Below, in pieces: positions 45,129-56,801 of a stretch of DNA of 64,000 bases (position 1 is the stretch's first letter; each line of letters opens with the position of its first letter). The stretch comes from Theristus sp. LFF4_11. Lineage: Eukaryota > Nematoda > Chromadorea > Monhysterida > Xyalidae. Under the pieces are notes generated by a model. That model was not told the DNA's origin. It saw only the letters and a list, made by a program, of their open reading frames with translations, and searched no databases. A program made the translations under genes and the position numbers. The stretch lies in NCBI GenBank assembly GCA_030248135.1, contig JASANC010003779.1:1-64000 (forward strand), in the 5' to 3' direction.

Positions 45129-46653
45129 GTTTTCACTAGGGATGGATCCGGCAAATTTGCCGGAATCCGGGCCGGATCCGGCAAAAGCCCATTCCGGCCG
45201 GGCCGGATCCGGCAAAAATTGGCCTTTTTATGTCTAAAAACCATCTACGCACATTTCGTCGCTTCTTCATCACATTTTCAGCATAAAACAGCACAGACAC
45301 AGAAACAAAGTCAGCAAGACACAGCACGTGAACCAACCAAAAATTACAACAACAACAATTGACAAAATTCACATCGCATAGGGACAATCAAGTGCTGGCA
45401 ACACTCCATTCAGAAACATGGCCTTTTCGGCGTTCTGAGTTGACAGACGAGATCGGCTGTACACAAACACCTGCCTGGCTTCAGAGAACATTCGTTCGCT
45501 TGCCACGCTTGTTGGTAGCGGTGCCAGGTATCTGCGCGCGATTGTCGATAGTTTGGGGTATTTAGACGAGTTCAGCCGCCAAAAGTCTAGCATTAGATCA
45601 CTTTTGTCCGGTTCGTCGATAAAATCATCCGACTCGTACATATTCATTTCGCCGCGCAGTTCGTCTTCAAGACTGGATTCGCCTGACGGGTTGCGCGGTC
45701 GCGCAGCGTGAAACTCGATGCCTCCGTAGAGGCCAGTCGATTTCTTTTTTGGTTCGGGCTCGCGTTCACGTCATCGTCGTTGTTCGCGATCTCGGATGTA
45801 TCGTCGCAGTTTGTGGGCTTCTCCAGTCGTTTCAAGATTTTCTTTGCAATGTGAAGTAGTTCACAACGAATCGCGCCTTCATTTTCGAAGACGACTGCAG
45901 TATTCTTGAATCGCGGATCAACGTACGTGGCCATGATGTTGGATTCGTTGTGGAAAAGCGCACGGAAGCGTGTGTCGATGCTGGTCAGCAGCGTTTTTCG
46001 TCGTACCAATGCCACTCGCATCGACTTGTTCGATGCGCTGCTTCAGTGCGCAAACGGCGGGCAACACCATTGAAATGGATTCGTCGTCTCGTGGATTTGT
46101 CGTTGGGGGGGGGGGAGTTATCGGGTTTTAGGGGATCACGGCACCTCCGCACACCCACGTTACCACACGTCGTTAAAATCGCTGGTGTTCTGGGGCTCAC
46201 ATAAAAGCAACTGTTTGACAGCTAACTTAATATGACCAACGAAGATGGCTGATTTCAAAAAAAACCTGCTATTGTTCATCAACAACGTTGGCCAAAAGCT
46301 GGCAGCCACGTTTTTTAAAGTGGACGATGCTGCACATAAGTTTACCATCAAGACAAAAGCAGTGAACCATTTACCATTGAACAGAACACTAAACTAAAGA
46401 AACGCTCACTGATCACATGTCAAGTGCACAACAACAAAACCAACAAAGCACCGAAACAAATTTGTCAAACCATTGAACAGCTCTGAAACGGAGGAATCAA
46501 CTGGTTAATTCGCGGGTCTCGGCCATTCCGGCCGGATCCGGCCGGATCCGGCAAAATTGCGCCGGAATCCGGACCGGATCCGGATCCAATTTTAGGCGCC
46601 GGAATCCGGAAACCGGAATCCGGACCGGAACCGGCTCCATCCCTAGTTTTCAC
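45129..46653 (-). mobile_element. hAT transposon, decayed, with 8-bp target duplication
   Basis: The element 45137-46645 begins TAGGGATGGATCCGG and ends CCGGCTCCATCCCTA. It is flanked by the perfect 8-bp repeat GTTTTCAC (45129-45136 and 46646-46653). Both ends hold clusters of GGCCGGATCCGGCAAAA-like words, the sub-terminal repeats of hAT elements. On the minus strand it encodes remnants of a hAT transposase, described separately. At 1.5 kb it is too short for a complete autonomous element. Confidence 0.95.
45369..46021 (-). pseudogene. hAT transposase remnant (RNase H end and C-terminal dimerisation domain)
   Basis: Minus-strand frame 46021-45644 contains MATYVDPRFKNT, the hAT LDPRFK motif. 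A frame shift then leads to 45647-45369, with LDFWRLNSSKYPKLSTIARR, YLAPLPTSVASERMFSEA and the RSRLSTQNAEKAMFLNG segment, the hallmark hAT C-terminal dimerisation region. The N-terminal BED finger and the first catalytic Asp are not recognisable. A minus frame at 46351-46160 may be a scrap of the middle region. The coding sequence is broken and internally deleted. Confidence 0.88.
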
Positions 46654-48076
46654 AGAAAAACTTGCAATCATTCATGACAGAATTTTAAAAAGTTCTGATT
46701 GCAATGTCACAGTCTAGGTTTCATTCATGATTGGTAGATGGATGAAATCCCGCGCACACCAGTCAAATGAAAAACGAAAAAAATCTTTGTGGTAAATTAG
46801 GTTTTATTTCTGATAAAAACTAAAAAAACGAACAGCTTTTGCTGAATAAATGCTGATTTTTAGTAATTCTAATTCTATTCTGTTCTGCGTGTAATATAAA
46901 AGGCTTTAAATCCATTGAATTGAACTGGGCCAACTGTGTAATAAAAGGCTGTTTAGGCCTACTTCACTTTGCACTCATAACAAACCAAAAATGATCATGA
47001 GTTTCAGCAAAAAGGTGTGGTAAAAACCTTCTTCTGGAAAAACGGTTTTTTATTTCCGGTTTTTTAATCCCATCATTGCAGCTGACATATCGCGAGTAGC
47101 AGTGTTGTATCAGCTAATCGGATATAACGATTTTTTGAACGCGCAATTTGAAGAACTAAAACACATCAAATGTTGCGCTTGATCAGTATCACGTGTTTTG
47201 AACATTGTATGAAGACGTCAAGAGTGCATGGTGTCGCTGTGTGCGTGTTCTGTGCAGCTGAGCAGTGCAGTGTGCGTGCGTGTGTTGTAGCGTGCAATAA
47301 TACCACCTGCCTGTGTGCGTGCGTGCGTGCGTGCGAATCCCGCTGCTTGCGTTCACTCTGATTTCTATCGCTGGTAAAATTAGTTTGTATTGTATAATTT
47401 TATTGCTGGGTTTTCTGCTCTGCTCAGTTCTGTCAATTATTTGACTGAGCAAGCGTTGGAATTGCAAGAAGTGCACACTGGTTTTCAATAATCTTGGAAT
47501 CAGTCCTTTGGTTTTTCATTGATGAGATGATTGTACTTGCTTGTTTGTGAGGTCAATTCCAAAATAGTGATAAGTAGATAAGAAGTAACTTTTTATTTCT
47601 TTCCTATCATTATCATTTTTGTTATCTGACTAGAAATAATAAAGACATGTGCGAAAATGTACTTAGCACCAGTGTGTTGTTTATTTTGTCGTTTTTGTTT
47701 GTTCACATGTTTATCGATAGGATGGCAAGTAAACCGCGTGCTTTTTACGCTTTCTGACACTGAATTTTTGCTTTGATGTGTGTAATGAGTCTGCTTTTAA
47801 TGTGGTCAGTGGTGGGTGCTGAAGAAAAATTCGAAAATTTTCGTCAATTATTTCGTAAATAACGTTTCGAGCTTGTTTTGCTTTTTTCCTAAATTGCTGC
47901 TTTTCGGTAATTACGAATTGCGTCAGCATTGTTTCCACATTTCATTGCTTAATGTGAAGGATGGGACGTGGGAGGGAAGTAAACATTTGGTCATTTTTTG
48001 CCAATGGTCCAGCTTCTGTTTTGAATTTTCTGTACTTTGTTGTATTTTGTTGGAGTGTTATTTATACAGTTTGGTC
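46654..48076. other. Intergenic stretch upstream of SLC25A1
   Basis: No gene recognised. A GTGC/TGCG microsatellite lies at 47300-47333. The last few hundred bases should hold the SLC25A1 promoter, but no motif was identified. Confidence 0.55.
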
Positions 48077-50407
48077 ATGCCATCCAAACAGCACACACGT
48101 TTCTTTTCCAGCATGACAGTTGCAATGGGTTCGCAACAACCGACCGTCTCAACGCAACAACACGAGCGTTATGTGTCGCCACAGGTGAACAAAGCGCTCA
48201 AAGGCATCATTGCAGGTATGTGTCATCAGCACAGTCGAACTGGAAAACCGTAGGCTCAGCAGATTAGCTTCTTTTTTTTAACTCTGTTTGCTGATTGGTA
48301 AAACCTGCTCGATGCAACCAATCAGCATGCTAGATTTAACAGTTGGAGTGCAAAAAGCATATTTACAGTTCGATTCAGTTGTACTTGTACCCAAACATCA
48401 ACTGATTCCTTTCATGATTCCAACTCCATGCTGTAGAAACTGTCGGCACCACGGACAGACTGTGTTGTGTTTGCAGGCGGCATCACGGGTGGCATCGAGA
48501 TCTGCATCACATTTCCGACCGAGTACGTGAAAACACAGCTGCAACTGGACGAACGCTCAGCACACCCGAAGTACAATGGGCCAATCGACTGCGTCCGCAA
48601 AACAGTGCACACACGCGGCGTCAGGGGACTCTACAGGGGACTCTCGGTGCTGCTCTATGGCTCCATCCCGAAATCCGCCTGTCGGTCGGTCTGCAACGGA
48701 TGTTTTTTTATATTTATGACTACTGGAAATTAACTGGAATTGAACACACACACTAAAGTGATTACAATCGAATAAGATGATGGGCTTCTGAAATTGGCTC
48801 ACTGATTTGTCCAACTTCGTCAATCGCGTTTCAGAATCAAATGCTGGAGAAGAGCGTATTAGCGCAAATTGCGTTTGTTTTTCAGTGTTCAGCGTGTGTT
48901 TATTTTCTTTTTCCAGATTTGGTGCCTTTGAGTTCCTGAAGCACCACGCGGTCGACGAGCAGGGCAAACTGGCGCCTCACATGCGTTTGCTGTGCGGCCT
49001 TGGCGCCGGCGTGACGGAGGCGCTGTTCGCGGTGACGCCGATGGAGACGGTCAAGGTGAAATTCATACACGACCAAGCGTCGGAAAAGCCAAAGTTCCGA
49101 GGCTTCTTTCACGGCGTTCGAGCGATCATTGCAACCGAAGGTGCTTGTTTATTTGCGCTATTTGGTTTTCGTTTGTTGGTATGCAAGACGCTCGTCTTTG
49201 GCCAGTCATAAGCCTGTTGTGAACTTACTGTGCTGTAGAAAACGTATGACGTTTGTTGAATGGAGCTGCTTTGCTTTTTGCAGGTCTCCACGGGGTGTAC
49301 CAGGGACTGACAGCGACCATCGCGAAGCAGGGCTCCAATCAGATGATCCGCTTTGGTGTCATGGAAACACTCAAGGACTGGTATCGCGGCGGCGATCCGA
49401 ATGTCAAGGTTGCCTGTTAGCACTTGTTGTGTTTTGCTGCTTCTCAGGCAGCTCGCATCGCATCAGATCTTCGATCACTGCGTTTTCAGTTGTTTTGTTT
49501 TTTTCTTACAGAACGTGAGTTTGAATTGAAGGCCGAGTTTTCATGCAGATGGGTAAATGTTTTGATGTCGTGATTGTGAGCGCATGCGTTTGCGTCTATT
49601 ATGGTTTTGTATTAATTGCCTCTGTTGATTTGGAGATCAGCGCACTGCGAATCGTGAGGCAATCAATTTCAATTGTACTCTCAGTTGGAAGGCGTCAAGG
49701 GCAAGCTGATCACGGGCCTGTTCGGCGCAGTGGCCGGCACGTGCAGCGTCTATGGCAACACTCCGATTGATGTGGTGAAAACACGCATGCAAGGCCTCGA
49801 GTCACACAAGTACAAGAACACCATCGACTGTGCCATGCAGATCTGGAGAAAAGAGGGATTCTTTGCGTTAGTGTTTTGTTAACTTTGCAGCTTCCCCAAC
49901 GGTTCCAGAAACCCGAAGGTGCCAAACTCCGGAGGTTTGCTGTGAGTGAAAAATGAATGGACGCTGAGCTGAGTATCCCGTGGATGGTGATGGTCTTGCC
50001 ACGAGAAGCAGACAAGTGTTCTTGAAATAGACAAACGATATTGAAGTCCTCGTTTAGTTGTTTATCGAGAGACCCAGCATCCATAAATACGGAATTTGCC
50101 ACTTAGTGGGCTACACTTCAAGTAGCGAGAGAGTGGCCATTTAGTGGACTAGAGAACAACGGACATTACAGGGAAAGGGGTCACATGATATAGGAGATAC
50201 ACGAAATAATTTTGCAGTAGTTGCCCATCGTCAACTCTAGTGCGCTAAAAACTGGCTTTGAAAATGTTTAAAATGAGCGTTTTTCATATTTTCAGTTTTT
50301 ACAAAGGCGCGCTGCCCCGGCTGAGTCGTGTCTCGCTGGATGTCGCCATCACGTTCATGATCTATGATTCATTCCTGGAGATGTTCAACAAAGTATGGAA
50401 AGACTAA
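48077..50407 (+). CDS. SLC25A1: Mitochondrial tricarboxylate (citrate) carrier
   Basis: Six exons: 48077-48215, 48477-48684, 48917-49140, 49284-49408, 49685-49866 and 50296-50407. Phases agree and give 329 residues (human about 311). Three mitochondrial-carrier repeats are present, each with the Pro-x-Asp/Glu-x-x-Lys/Arg signature: [18 protein letters not shown] and TPIDVVKTR. Citrate-carrier specific segments are [63 protein letters not shown] and the final NKVWKD. The protein exchanges mitochondrial citrate for cytosolic malate across the inner membrane, feeding acetyl-CoA for lipid synthesis and histone acetylation. Residues before [12 protein letters not shown] are a variable N-terminus, and an inner ATG at 48113 is an alternative start. 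Identification is strong. Confidence 0.96.
49893..50010 (-). repeat. SINE 3'-end fragment in SLC25A1 intron 5
   Basis: ACCCGAAGGTGCCAAACTCC at 49910-49929 (reverse of GGAGTTTGGCACCTTCGGGT) and the following ATCCCGTGGATGGTGATGG match 59535-59610 of the tRNA-headed SINE in the same reverse orientation. Confidence 0.65.
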
Positions 50408-50594
50408 TCAAAGCATTCAACATCGTCCCTGCAAGCCGCATTTTGTGCAATAACTTTTAATTCTTGTCTGTAGTTCGCACGTTTCTTTAGGTTTTTCTTC
50501 ATTTTTTATTTGTCTTGATCATTCAAGATGTTACGCTGTAGCAATATCAGATGTTGATACGTTTATTTAAAAAAATCTATTATTGTCTTTTTCA

Positions 50595-50777
50595 GTTCTG
50601 CGACTCAATGTGTTTGTTTGCAGACGTCAAATGGAACTTGGCATCATGCTTGGTGCGGTAATTAATTTTGCAGTGATTCAACCGTATCTCAAGGACACGG
50701 GTTACTTCACCAATTTTGAATTCCCGCGTCAAGCATGAAACTGCTTACATGTCCATGCCCGCATTGAGTCGCAGAAC
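50595..50777 (-). mobile_element. MITE family M, copy 3 (reversed)
   Basis: It starts TTCTGCGACTCAATGTG and ends GCATTGAGTCGCAGAAC, giving clear inverted ends. In reverse complement it aligns with 25676-25853 through the TTTCATGC...GGGAATTCAAAATTGG segment. It lies 190 bp after the SLC25A1 stop codon. The open frame it contains is repeat-derived. Confidence 0.85.
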
Positions 50778-51945
50778 CATAATAATATTTTACAGATAAT
50801 ATTTTACAATATTTTTGATTGATAAGTTCACTTCTCGTGTTGACTGTGATTTCATCGAAATACCTTTACGTTCACTTTGTGAAAACCGTTTCAGTACGAC
50901 AATTTTCGTCCCAGTTGACGAACATATTTGAATGTTGGTGGTTGATTTTAAAAATGGCATTCGCATTGGTACTTTTTGTTTTGGAGATTATAGTTTCCGT
51001 TGTAACATTGTAAAAATGAAGCTATCTGACCTTTGTTCCGTTTGCGTTTTATGCTGCCACCTCGGTGCTGGGTGTGTAAATATACAAATGGAAATGTGTA
51101 AATGTGAAGTATTGTTTATGCTTGGTAGATTTTTATTTTTATTTGTGATTACTTAAGAATATAGTTGTACTTGTGAAAATGTACATTTAGTTTTCGTTGT
51201 CGCCACACTCACTAACGAAAACGGTGTGATACAGTAATTAACGTTTGTGTTATGTGTTTCGCTTGATCTTCACGAATCGCTTCCTGTTTCGATTTTTTGC
51301 CTAATTCGAGTATTGTGGATTTTTAGAAGTTGCATACATTCCGTTTGTTTTTTACATTTGAGAAAATGATATTTTCAACAGTTGCAATCAGAAACAGCCA
51401 AAAACAGTTTAATTTCATATTTCACACAATACCGTTTTTTTGTTTTTTAGTTGTTCTCTTTTTGAAATCAGTTTCGCGTTTCATTTACGTTCCACAGTAA
51501 ACTATTACGGTCACCAGGTTGGATTATTTTTGTTTTAATCGCGTTGTGCAACGGTTCCACAAAGGTATACTTTTCCAAAAAAATTGCCAGTGTGCGTAAA
51601 GTGTCGTTGAGTCACTGCAAAAAGTCGCTCGCAAGTTTGGATTTTATATCAATTAAGCAGACTCGTGCGAACCCGTGGGGTACCTTGGTAGCGAGCCCTT
51701 GAGCTGCGGGCTGATCATGGACTTGGGGGCGAGGTACCCAATGGGTTCGCCCAGGTCTGCAACGAACGGATCCAGAATTATGGTTATACTTAAGATACCG
51801 GACTATGGTGGTTGATTTTGCCAAAAACGCACTTCAAAGACGCAAAATGCGACAGAGTGGTAATGAGACTGAGCATGGTTGCATAGCTAATCATGGTTGT
51901 CAATCAGTCATACTGCTTCATGTTTCAACAGTGTCCTTCATAACG
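50778..51945. other. Intergenic stretch between SLC25A1 and MED7
   Basis: AT-rich and gene-free. The only structure is the hairpin element at 51657-51763. Frames of 60-75 codons are unconvincing. Confidence 0.55.
51657..51763. mobile_element. Short hairpin MITE, about 107 bp
   Basis: GCAGACTCGTGCGAACCC and GGGGTACCTTGG on the left are mirrored by GGTACCCAATGGGTTCGCCC and AGGTCTGC on the right, so about 35 bp at each end pair. GC-rich against AT-rich surroundings. No target duplication is evident. Confidence 0.6.
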
Positions 51946-53337
51946 ATGGATGCGTTGGAGTTGGCAGCGACCAGTGAGAGTGTCAGCCAGTTCCCAGTGC
52001 CGCCAGTTTACCACCGTTTGTACACACACGAGGCGCTCGCGAGTGGCCAGGCGCCCCCGCCACCGGCACCCATCCACGGCCACTACGCCGTCTTTGGCGA
52101 ACTGCTCAACACTGACGACAACATCATACAGGTGACTCACATCAGAACAACTCTTGAAATCCACGTTGTTCTTTATAGTCAAAGAGCACAAAATCAACTT
52201 AATTAAGGTTTCTTGCCGACTGTGAGAGTTTCAACATTTGAACCATTTAATGGCTTGGCGCAGTGAATTAGTTTTTTTTGACATTACAAAGTCAAAATTT
52301 TTGTTGTGTCTTTATTTTAACATTAGTGACCTGCAAATGTTTGATGAGTTAGTGACCTGCAAATGTTTGATGAGTGTCGTCTTTCCAACCACGAAAAGTT
52401 GCCTGCATGCATACAGGCAGCTCCGAATTTCTACCTGCACCATGTCCTATGCAGGTGAAACCCCGTGATCGTTAGCTGAGCAGCTTGTTTGCTTTGTTGC
52501 AGTCCCTGGAGGCCCAAGGCATCCGTCAGTTGTACTCGTCCACGGCTGACCCGCGCGCCGAGCTGAAGCGTCTGACGCGCAGCCTGGTGGCCGCGTTTCT
52601 CGACTTGCTCGAGATTCTCATCCGCTGTCCGGAGTCAGCCGACCGACAACAGAAACTGGAGGACATTCGATTGTTGTTCATCAACACGCACCATTTGATC
52701 AACGAGTACAGACCGCAGCAGGCACGCGAATGCACGGTGCTCATGCTGCACGCTCAGCAGCAGCAGCGACGTGCGGCCGTCGATCGCATGCAACAGCAGC
52801 TCGCGCAGGTCGCCCGGGCCGCTGCCGCTTTTGTTGGGTTTTTCGACTCAACAGCGGTTTTTAATGTTTTTTTTGTTTTAGCTAAGCGGTGTAGTGGAAA
52901 TGTAGAACATATGCGATTTGTGCATTCTGCAATTTGAATCTGGCATGCTGATTGGATGCATCGCCATCGCCGGTTATTTCAGTTGGTGAGCTCAATTCAA
53001 AAGCAGCCAATCAGCTGATTGTTTATGATTAACAGTTCGACTGTAATTGAAATCAGAAAGAGAATCGCTGCTTGCGAGAACTTCGAATGTCTTGAATGAA
53101 CGTTGAAACTGATCAGCACAGGTATTCGAGCGACTGAAGACGTGCGTTGAAGAAATTCCGGTTGACTCACTGGAGCTTGCCAGCGACCTCCAGCATGACA
53201 TTGCCGATGTGTTGCAGCAGTGTGACACGGCAAGCGAACGCACGCAGGCCACGACAAACGAAACAAGTGCCGCTGACTTGGACGCCGCCATGTGCGTGCT
53301 GGTCGATCAGCACTTAAGCACGCAACAACACTCATGA
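51946..53337 (+). CDS. MED7: Mediator complex subunit 7
   Basis: Three exons: 51946-52131, 52503-52808 and 53122-53337, all phase 0, giving 235 residues (human MED7 is 233). The family signature is present: FPVPPVYHRLYT, then the AP-rich linker, YAVFGELLNTDD, GIRQLY, the RAELKRLTRSLVAAFLDLLE helix, RQQKLEDIRLLFINTHHLIN, YRPQQARECTVLML, and a long coiled-coil C-terminal half. MED7 is part of the Mediator middle module, pairing with MED21 and MED31 to relay activator signals to RNA polymerase II. The start is the first in-frame ATG of exon 1. The last exon is Glu/Asp/Gln rich, as in the family. Confidence 0.96.
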
Positions 53338-53626
53338 TGGCAACATTGTGATGATGTATTGGTTTCCTCAACGTCAACTTGCTATGCTGATTTATTTCTT
53401 GGAATACTCTTTGATAAACGAGCATGAACACCGCTGGCATTTTGGCTTGTCTTCTCTGTTCATGTGCGTCATTCGTTCAAAGCAGCAAAACAGTTGTTCG
53501 TTATTTCTAAAATCAATTGCCGTTTCTAGCTCAAAATGCTGCGAAACATGCCAAGTTCTCTGAGTCGCCCAGATCGGTGTGTCAAACGTCACACCCAACA
53601 CACCCCACAGCCAGTGAGTTTGCGCG

Positions 53627-54912
53627 ATGCCGAAACGCTACGTGTGTGCCGAGTGTCAGCGTTCGTTCATGGACGCAGCGCAGCTGCACGTGCACGTCGA
53701 GGCGTGTGTCACCGAGGCCATCGAGGACGAGGTGCACCTGGCCGCTCTGTCGCGCAATCAGCGTGATCAAGAGCAACTCAGGTGTGTTCGTTTGGGAACG
53801 CACATCGCCGCTGCTGTTCGCGGTTGTCCAAGTGCCATTGTGGAACGTTGATTGGCAATGTCATTGGATATTGAGCGGCCAATGCTGCTAACACAATACC
53901 TTGACGGACGGAACGTTTTGCAGTGATTCTGCGGCGGTGCTGTCTGACGATGATCATTACAGCGGCAGCTTTGAGCCCGTACGACAGCCGTATGAATACA
54001 GGTCTGGTTCATTGGTGTTATGACTGTGCTTATGCTCAACGCGTTGTTTTGTTTCGTTGGCAGCACTGAGCAGCATGACGCAGCAACACGCACGATCGAA
54101 GGCGCACACGGCTTGACGCTGCTCGTGTCCGTCGAAAAGCCAGTCGATGGAGGTGCTGACAACGCCGACAACCGATCGCATCTGCAGCGCAGTCAGTCAT
54201 CCTTTGGGGTCTTGGGCTATTAGACCGGCTACAGAGGCAGGCTGCCCGAACTGTTTGAACCATCTTGGTGCAGCTAATCGGTGCATCAGTTTAACGCTGA
54301 GTTCAAAATTGCAGACAATCTTGAGTTGCCGCATCCAGCATGAAATTATTTTTTCTATGTCTGCAATCGTCTTCACTGGCAGAACCACAAGAAAACACAG
54401 TCAACAACGTACGCAAACGCAATTGACTGTTGCAGGACAGCACGCAGACGAGTCAATGAAGCCAAAGATGTCGTGCCCCATGTGTGGCGTGGTCGTGTAC
54501 AGGCACAACTTTGCGGCACACTACCGCATTCACTCCGGCGATATGCCGTTTCCGTGTCCGTACTGCCCGAAACGTTTTCGAAGCTCCTCTTCACTCAAAG
54601 TCAGTGTCACCTTCTGTTACTTGCGCTTGTCGTCTTCGCCAAATCTTACGACGACGTCATTTGCGATAGGTGCACACGCGCTTGCACACGGGCGAAAAGC
54701 CGTACAGCTGTCAGCGGTGTTGGTACGCCGCGGCAACGAAACGCGGCCTTGACCGTCACATGCTGACACATCTGAACGACGACACAACAGCGGTGCAGTT
54801 GAGACAGTCGGCTGGTCAGTATGCAGTCAACGAGCACGCGGACAGGCACGACGACACAGTGGACGAACTCGACGCAGTGGACATGCACGCTACTCATGAA
54901 ACAACACGCTGA
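53627..54912 (+). CDS. C2H2 zinc-finger protein
   Basis: Five exons: 53627-53781, 53924-54001, 54064-54152, 54436-54599 and 54670-54912. Phases agree and give 242 residues. The N-terminal finger-like motif CAECQRSF...HVHVEAC is C-x2-C with an atypical HxH...C end. An acidic, Ser-rich linker follows (exons 2-3). Then come three ordinary C2H2 fingers: CPMCGVVVYRHNFAAHYRIH, CPYCPKRF...HTRLH (split by intron 4) and CQRCWYAAATKRGLDRHMLTH. A TGEKPY linker joins the last two. An acidic His/Asp-rich tail ends the protein. It is probably a sequence-specific nuclear DNA-binding factor; target and orthologue are unknown. It begins 290 bp after the MED7 stop on the same strand, and the intergenic spacing does not suggest an operon. 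Confidence 0.85.
54240..54400. repeat. Weak family M-like repeat in zinc-finger intron 3
   Basis: TTCAAAATTGCAGACAATC, CCGCATCCAGCATGAAAT and GGCAGAACCAC follow the order of landmarks in reversed family M elements, with low identity. A similar diverged stretch lies at 56255-56380 in an intron of NAA25. Confidence 0.35.
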
Positions 54913-54970
54913 GCCTGTGCCAACCACGATTCACACATTGATGCTGGCTGATTTTCAAATTGTGTTCTTC

Positions 54971-54976
54971 AATAAA
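54971..54976 (+). terminator. AATAAA polyadenylation signal of the zinc-finger gene
   Basis: A canonical AATAAA lies 59 bp after the TGA stop, in AT-rich DNA. Confidence 0.6.
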
Positions 54977-55476
54977 ACTTGACAAGTAAAACAGAACCAT
55001 ATATTGCATTTTCAAGACACACAAAAACGTATTCTATTGAAAAAAGACAAACATGTCTTGAGTATTTCTGTGACCGTTCTCACGAAAACGTGAGTTTCTT
55101 GTCTGTGTGTCAGTGCGGTTTAAAAAGGCACACCAATAAAGATGCAGTTCGGCGACATAGGCCGTGTATCACAAAAGTAACCAAACAGTACAATACAGGA
55201 TAGGGTGATCCAAAAAACTACACGGTAAGAATCGACTCTAATTCGCCAACGTTCGCTAAGCACAGCTAAGTATTTAAAAGTTTTGCGTTTTCACCATTTC
55301 GTTTCACATTCATTGAAGAATGGACCAATTCGAATGAAATTTTAACACAAAAATTGAAAAGTTATGGGTGATATGAAAATAACATTTTAGCAAAAACCAT
55401 GTATCCGTTGGCGAGCTTCAGTCGATTCTTGTCGGGTAATTTTTTTATCCCCCTGTAGTATCAGCTGAAATCACAA
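54977..55476. other. Convergent intergenic space
   Basis: About 500 bp between the 3' end of the zinc-finger gene (+) and the 3' end of NAA25 (-). No feature was recognised and no clear minus-strand AATAAA was found for NAA25. Confidence 0.5.
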
Positions 55477-56769
55477 TCACTGCGATCGACACCACGAGCG
55501 ACAGAGTGACTGTTGCATTTCGGTCACGTCTTTCATGTGATACACAGACTGAGCGTAGCTGTTGCGGATGTAGTCAACAACTTTCAATTCCTGTTGTTTG
55601 AGTAAGTCTACCAGATCCTGCAAAGTGAATCACATTTGCTTCAGTGCACAGCGCACACAGCAACCATGAACAAACGATTACTTTCGGGATATAGTGAAAG
55701 CAGCCGAAATAGAGATACGGCTCAAGTCACTGGTGCCCCCATCGGCAGAGCGTGGCTCAAAGAGCGCGCTTGGTCCTCGTTTAGCTTTCATTCACCGCTA
55801 AGGCCCGTTTAGCCGTCCGTATTTGCATCGGCACGTCACGTCATCGTTTCTGCGTCCGTGTCTCTCTGTACGTCCGGACGGCTAAATGGGCCTTTACAAC
55901 AAAAACGGAGTTTGGTACTTGCTGGTTTCTGGAACCGGTGGAAGGGGCAGCTACCAATGAGAATCAAAAACGACGACGACGTTGCCACCTGGTCAAAGCA
56001 GTGCTCCTCAATGACGCGTCTCTTGGTGAGTCTGAGATCGGCCGTGTCCTCGAGCATCATCTGCACGTCATTGAGCAGTCGCTCAACGGTCGCTGGCGTC
56101 TGACACAACACCGACACGAGCTCGTCCATTTGCTGCGCCAGCTCCGGCGGCAGCGACACACTCTGCGTCATTGTCATTGGTTATTGTGTTTTTGTTCTGA
56201 TTCTGGTTTTAGAATTGAGGCAATTCCCCTGAGTCGACTTTTTTCGAGTGACCTTAATTACCACGTTTTTAAGTCCATGAGATACGACAGCCGACAGGGT
56301 CATTCTTAAGCAAATTTGTATTGCCGCATCTAGCACGTAATCCTGTCTGCGTCTGCAAACGCATCGCGTCTCAGAAGCAGAAAAACATAAAGTAAAAGTG
56401 CAACACAGCTTTGACAAGTGCCAATGCAGCGTGACCAATCAGCAGCAACAGCCACCAACCGTGCGCGTGTCAGCGTCGGACGCAGCCGCCGACTGACTCG
56501 TGCGCGCATGCGCAGTGTGCTGCACGGCTGCGGTGTTCTGTTTTGAGCCTTTTCGATGTTTCTTGCTGCGGCTGCCCGTGCACTCGGATGACGGCGAGGC
56601 ACGCGCCACTTCTGCAGAGTTTGGCAGTTTGAACAGACGCTGCAGCACGACGCAGAACACCAGCGAGATGCCGAATGTTTGCGTCAGATACGACAGGTGG
56701 CACAGTTGCAGGTGTGGGAACGAGACGCCCTTGGGTGCCGGTTGGCCATTGTTTCTGGTGTTGTTGTTG

Positions 56770-56801
<32 letters not shown>

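Noticed and set aside
47816..48076. 5' extension of the SLC25A1 frame
   Set aside because: The open frame continues upstream of 48077 but is AT-rich and unlike any carrier N-terminus; the first ATG giving a normal-length protein was chosen.
50620..50748. Exon-like frame (RQMELGIMLGAVINFAVIQPY...) after SLC25A1
   Set aside because: It lies wholly inside a reversed family M MITE that aligns with 25676-25853 and 15006-15178; the frame is not conserved in the other copies.
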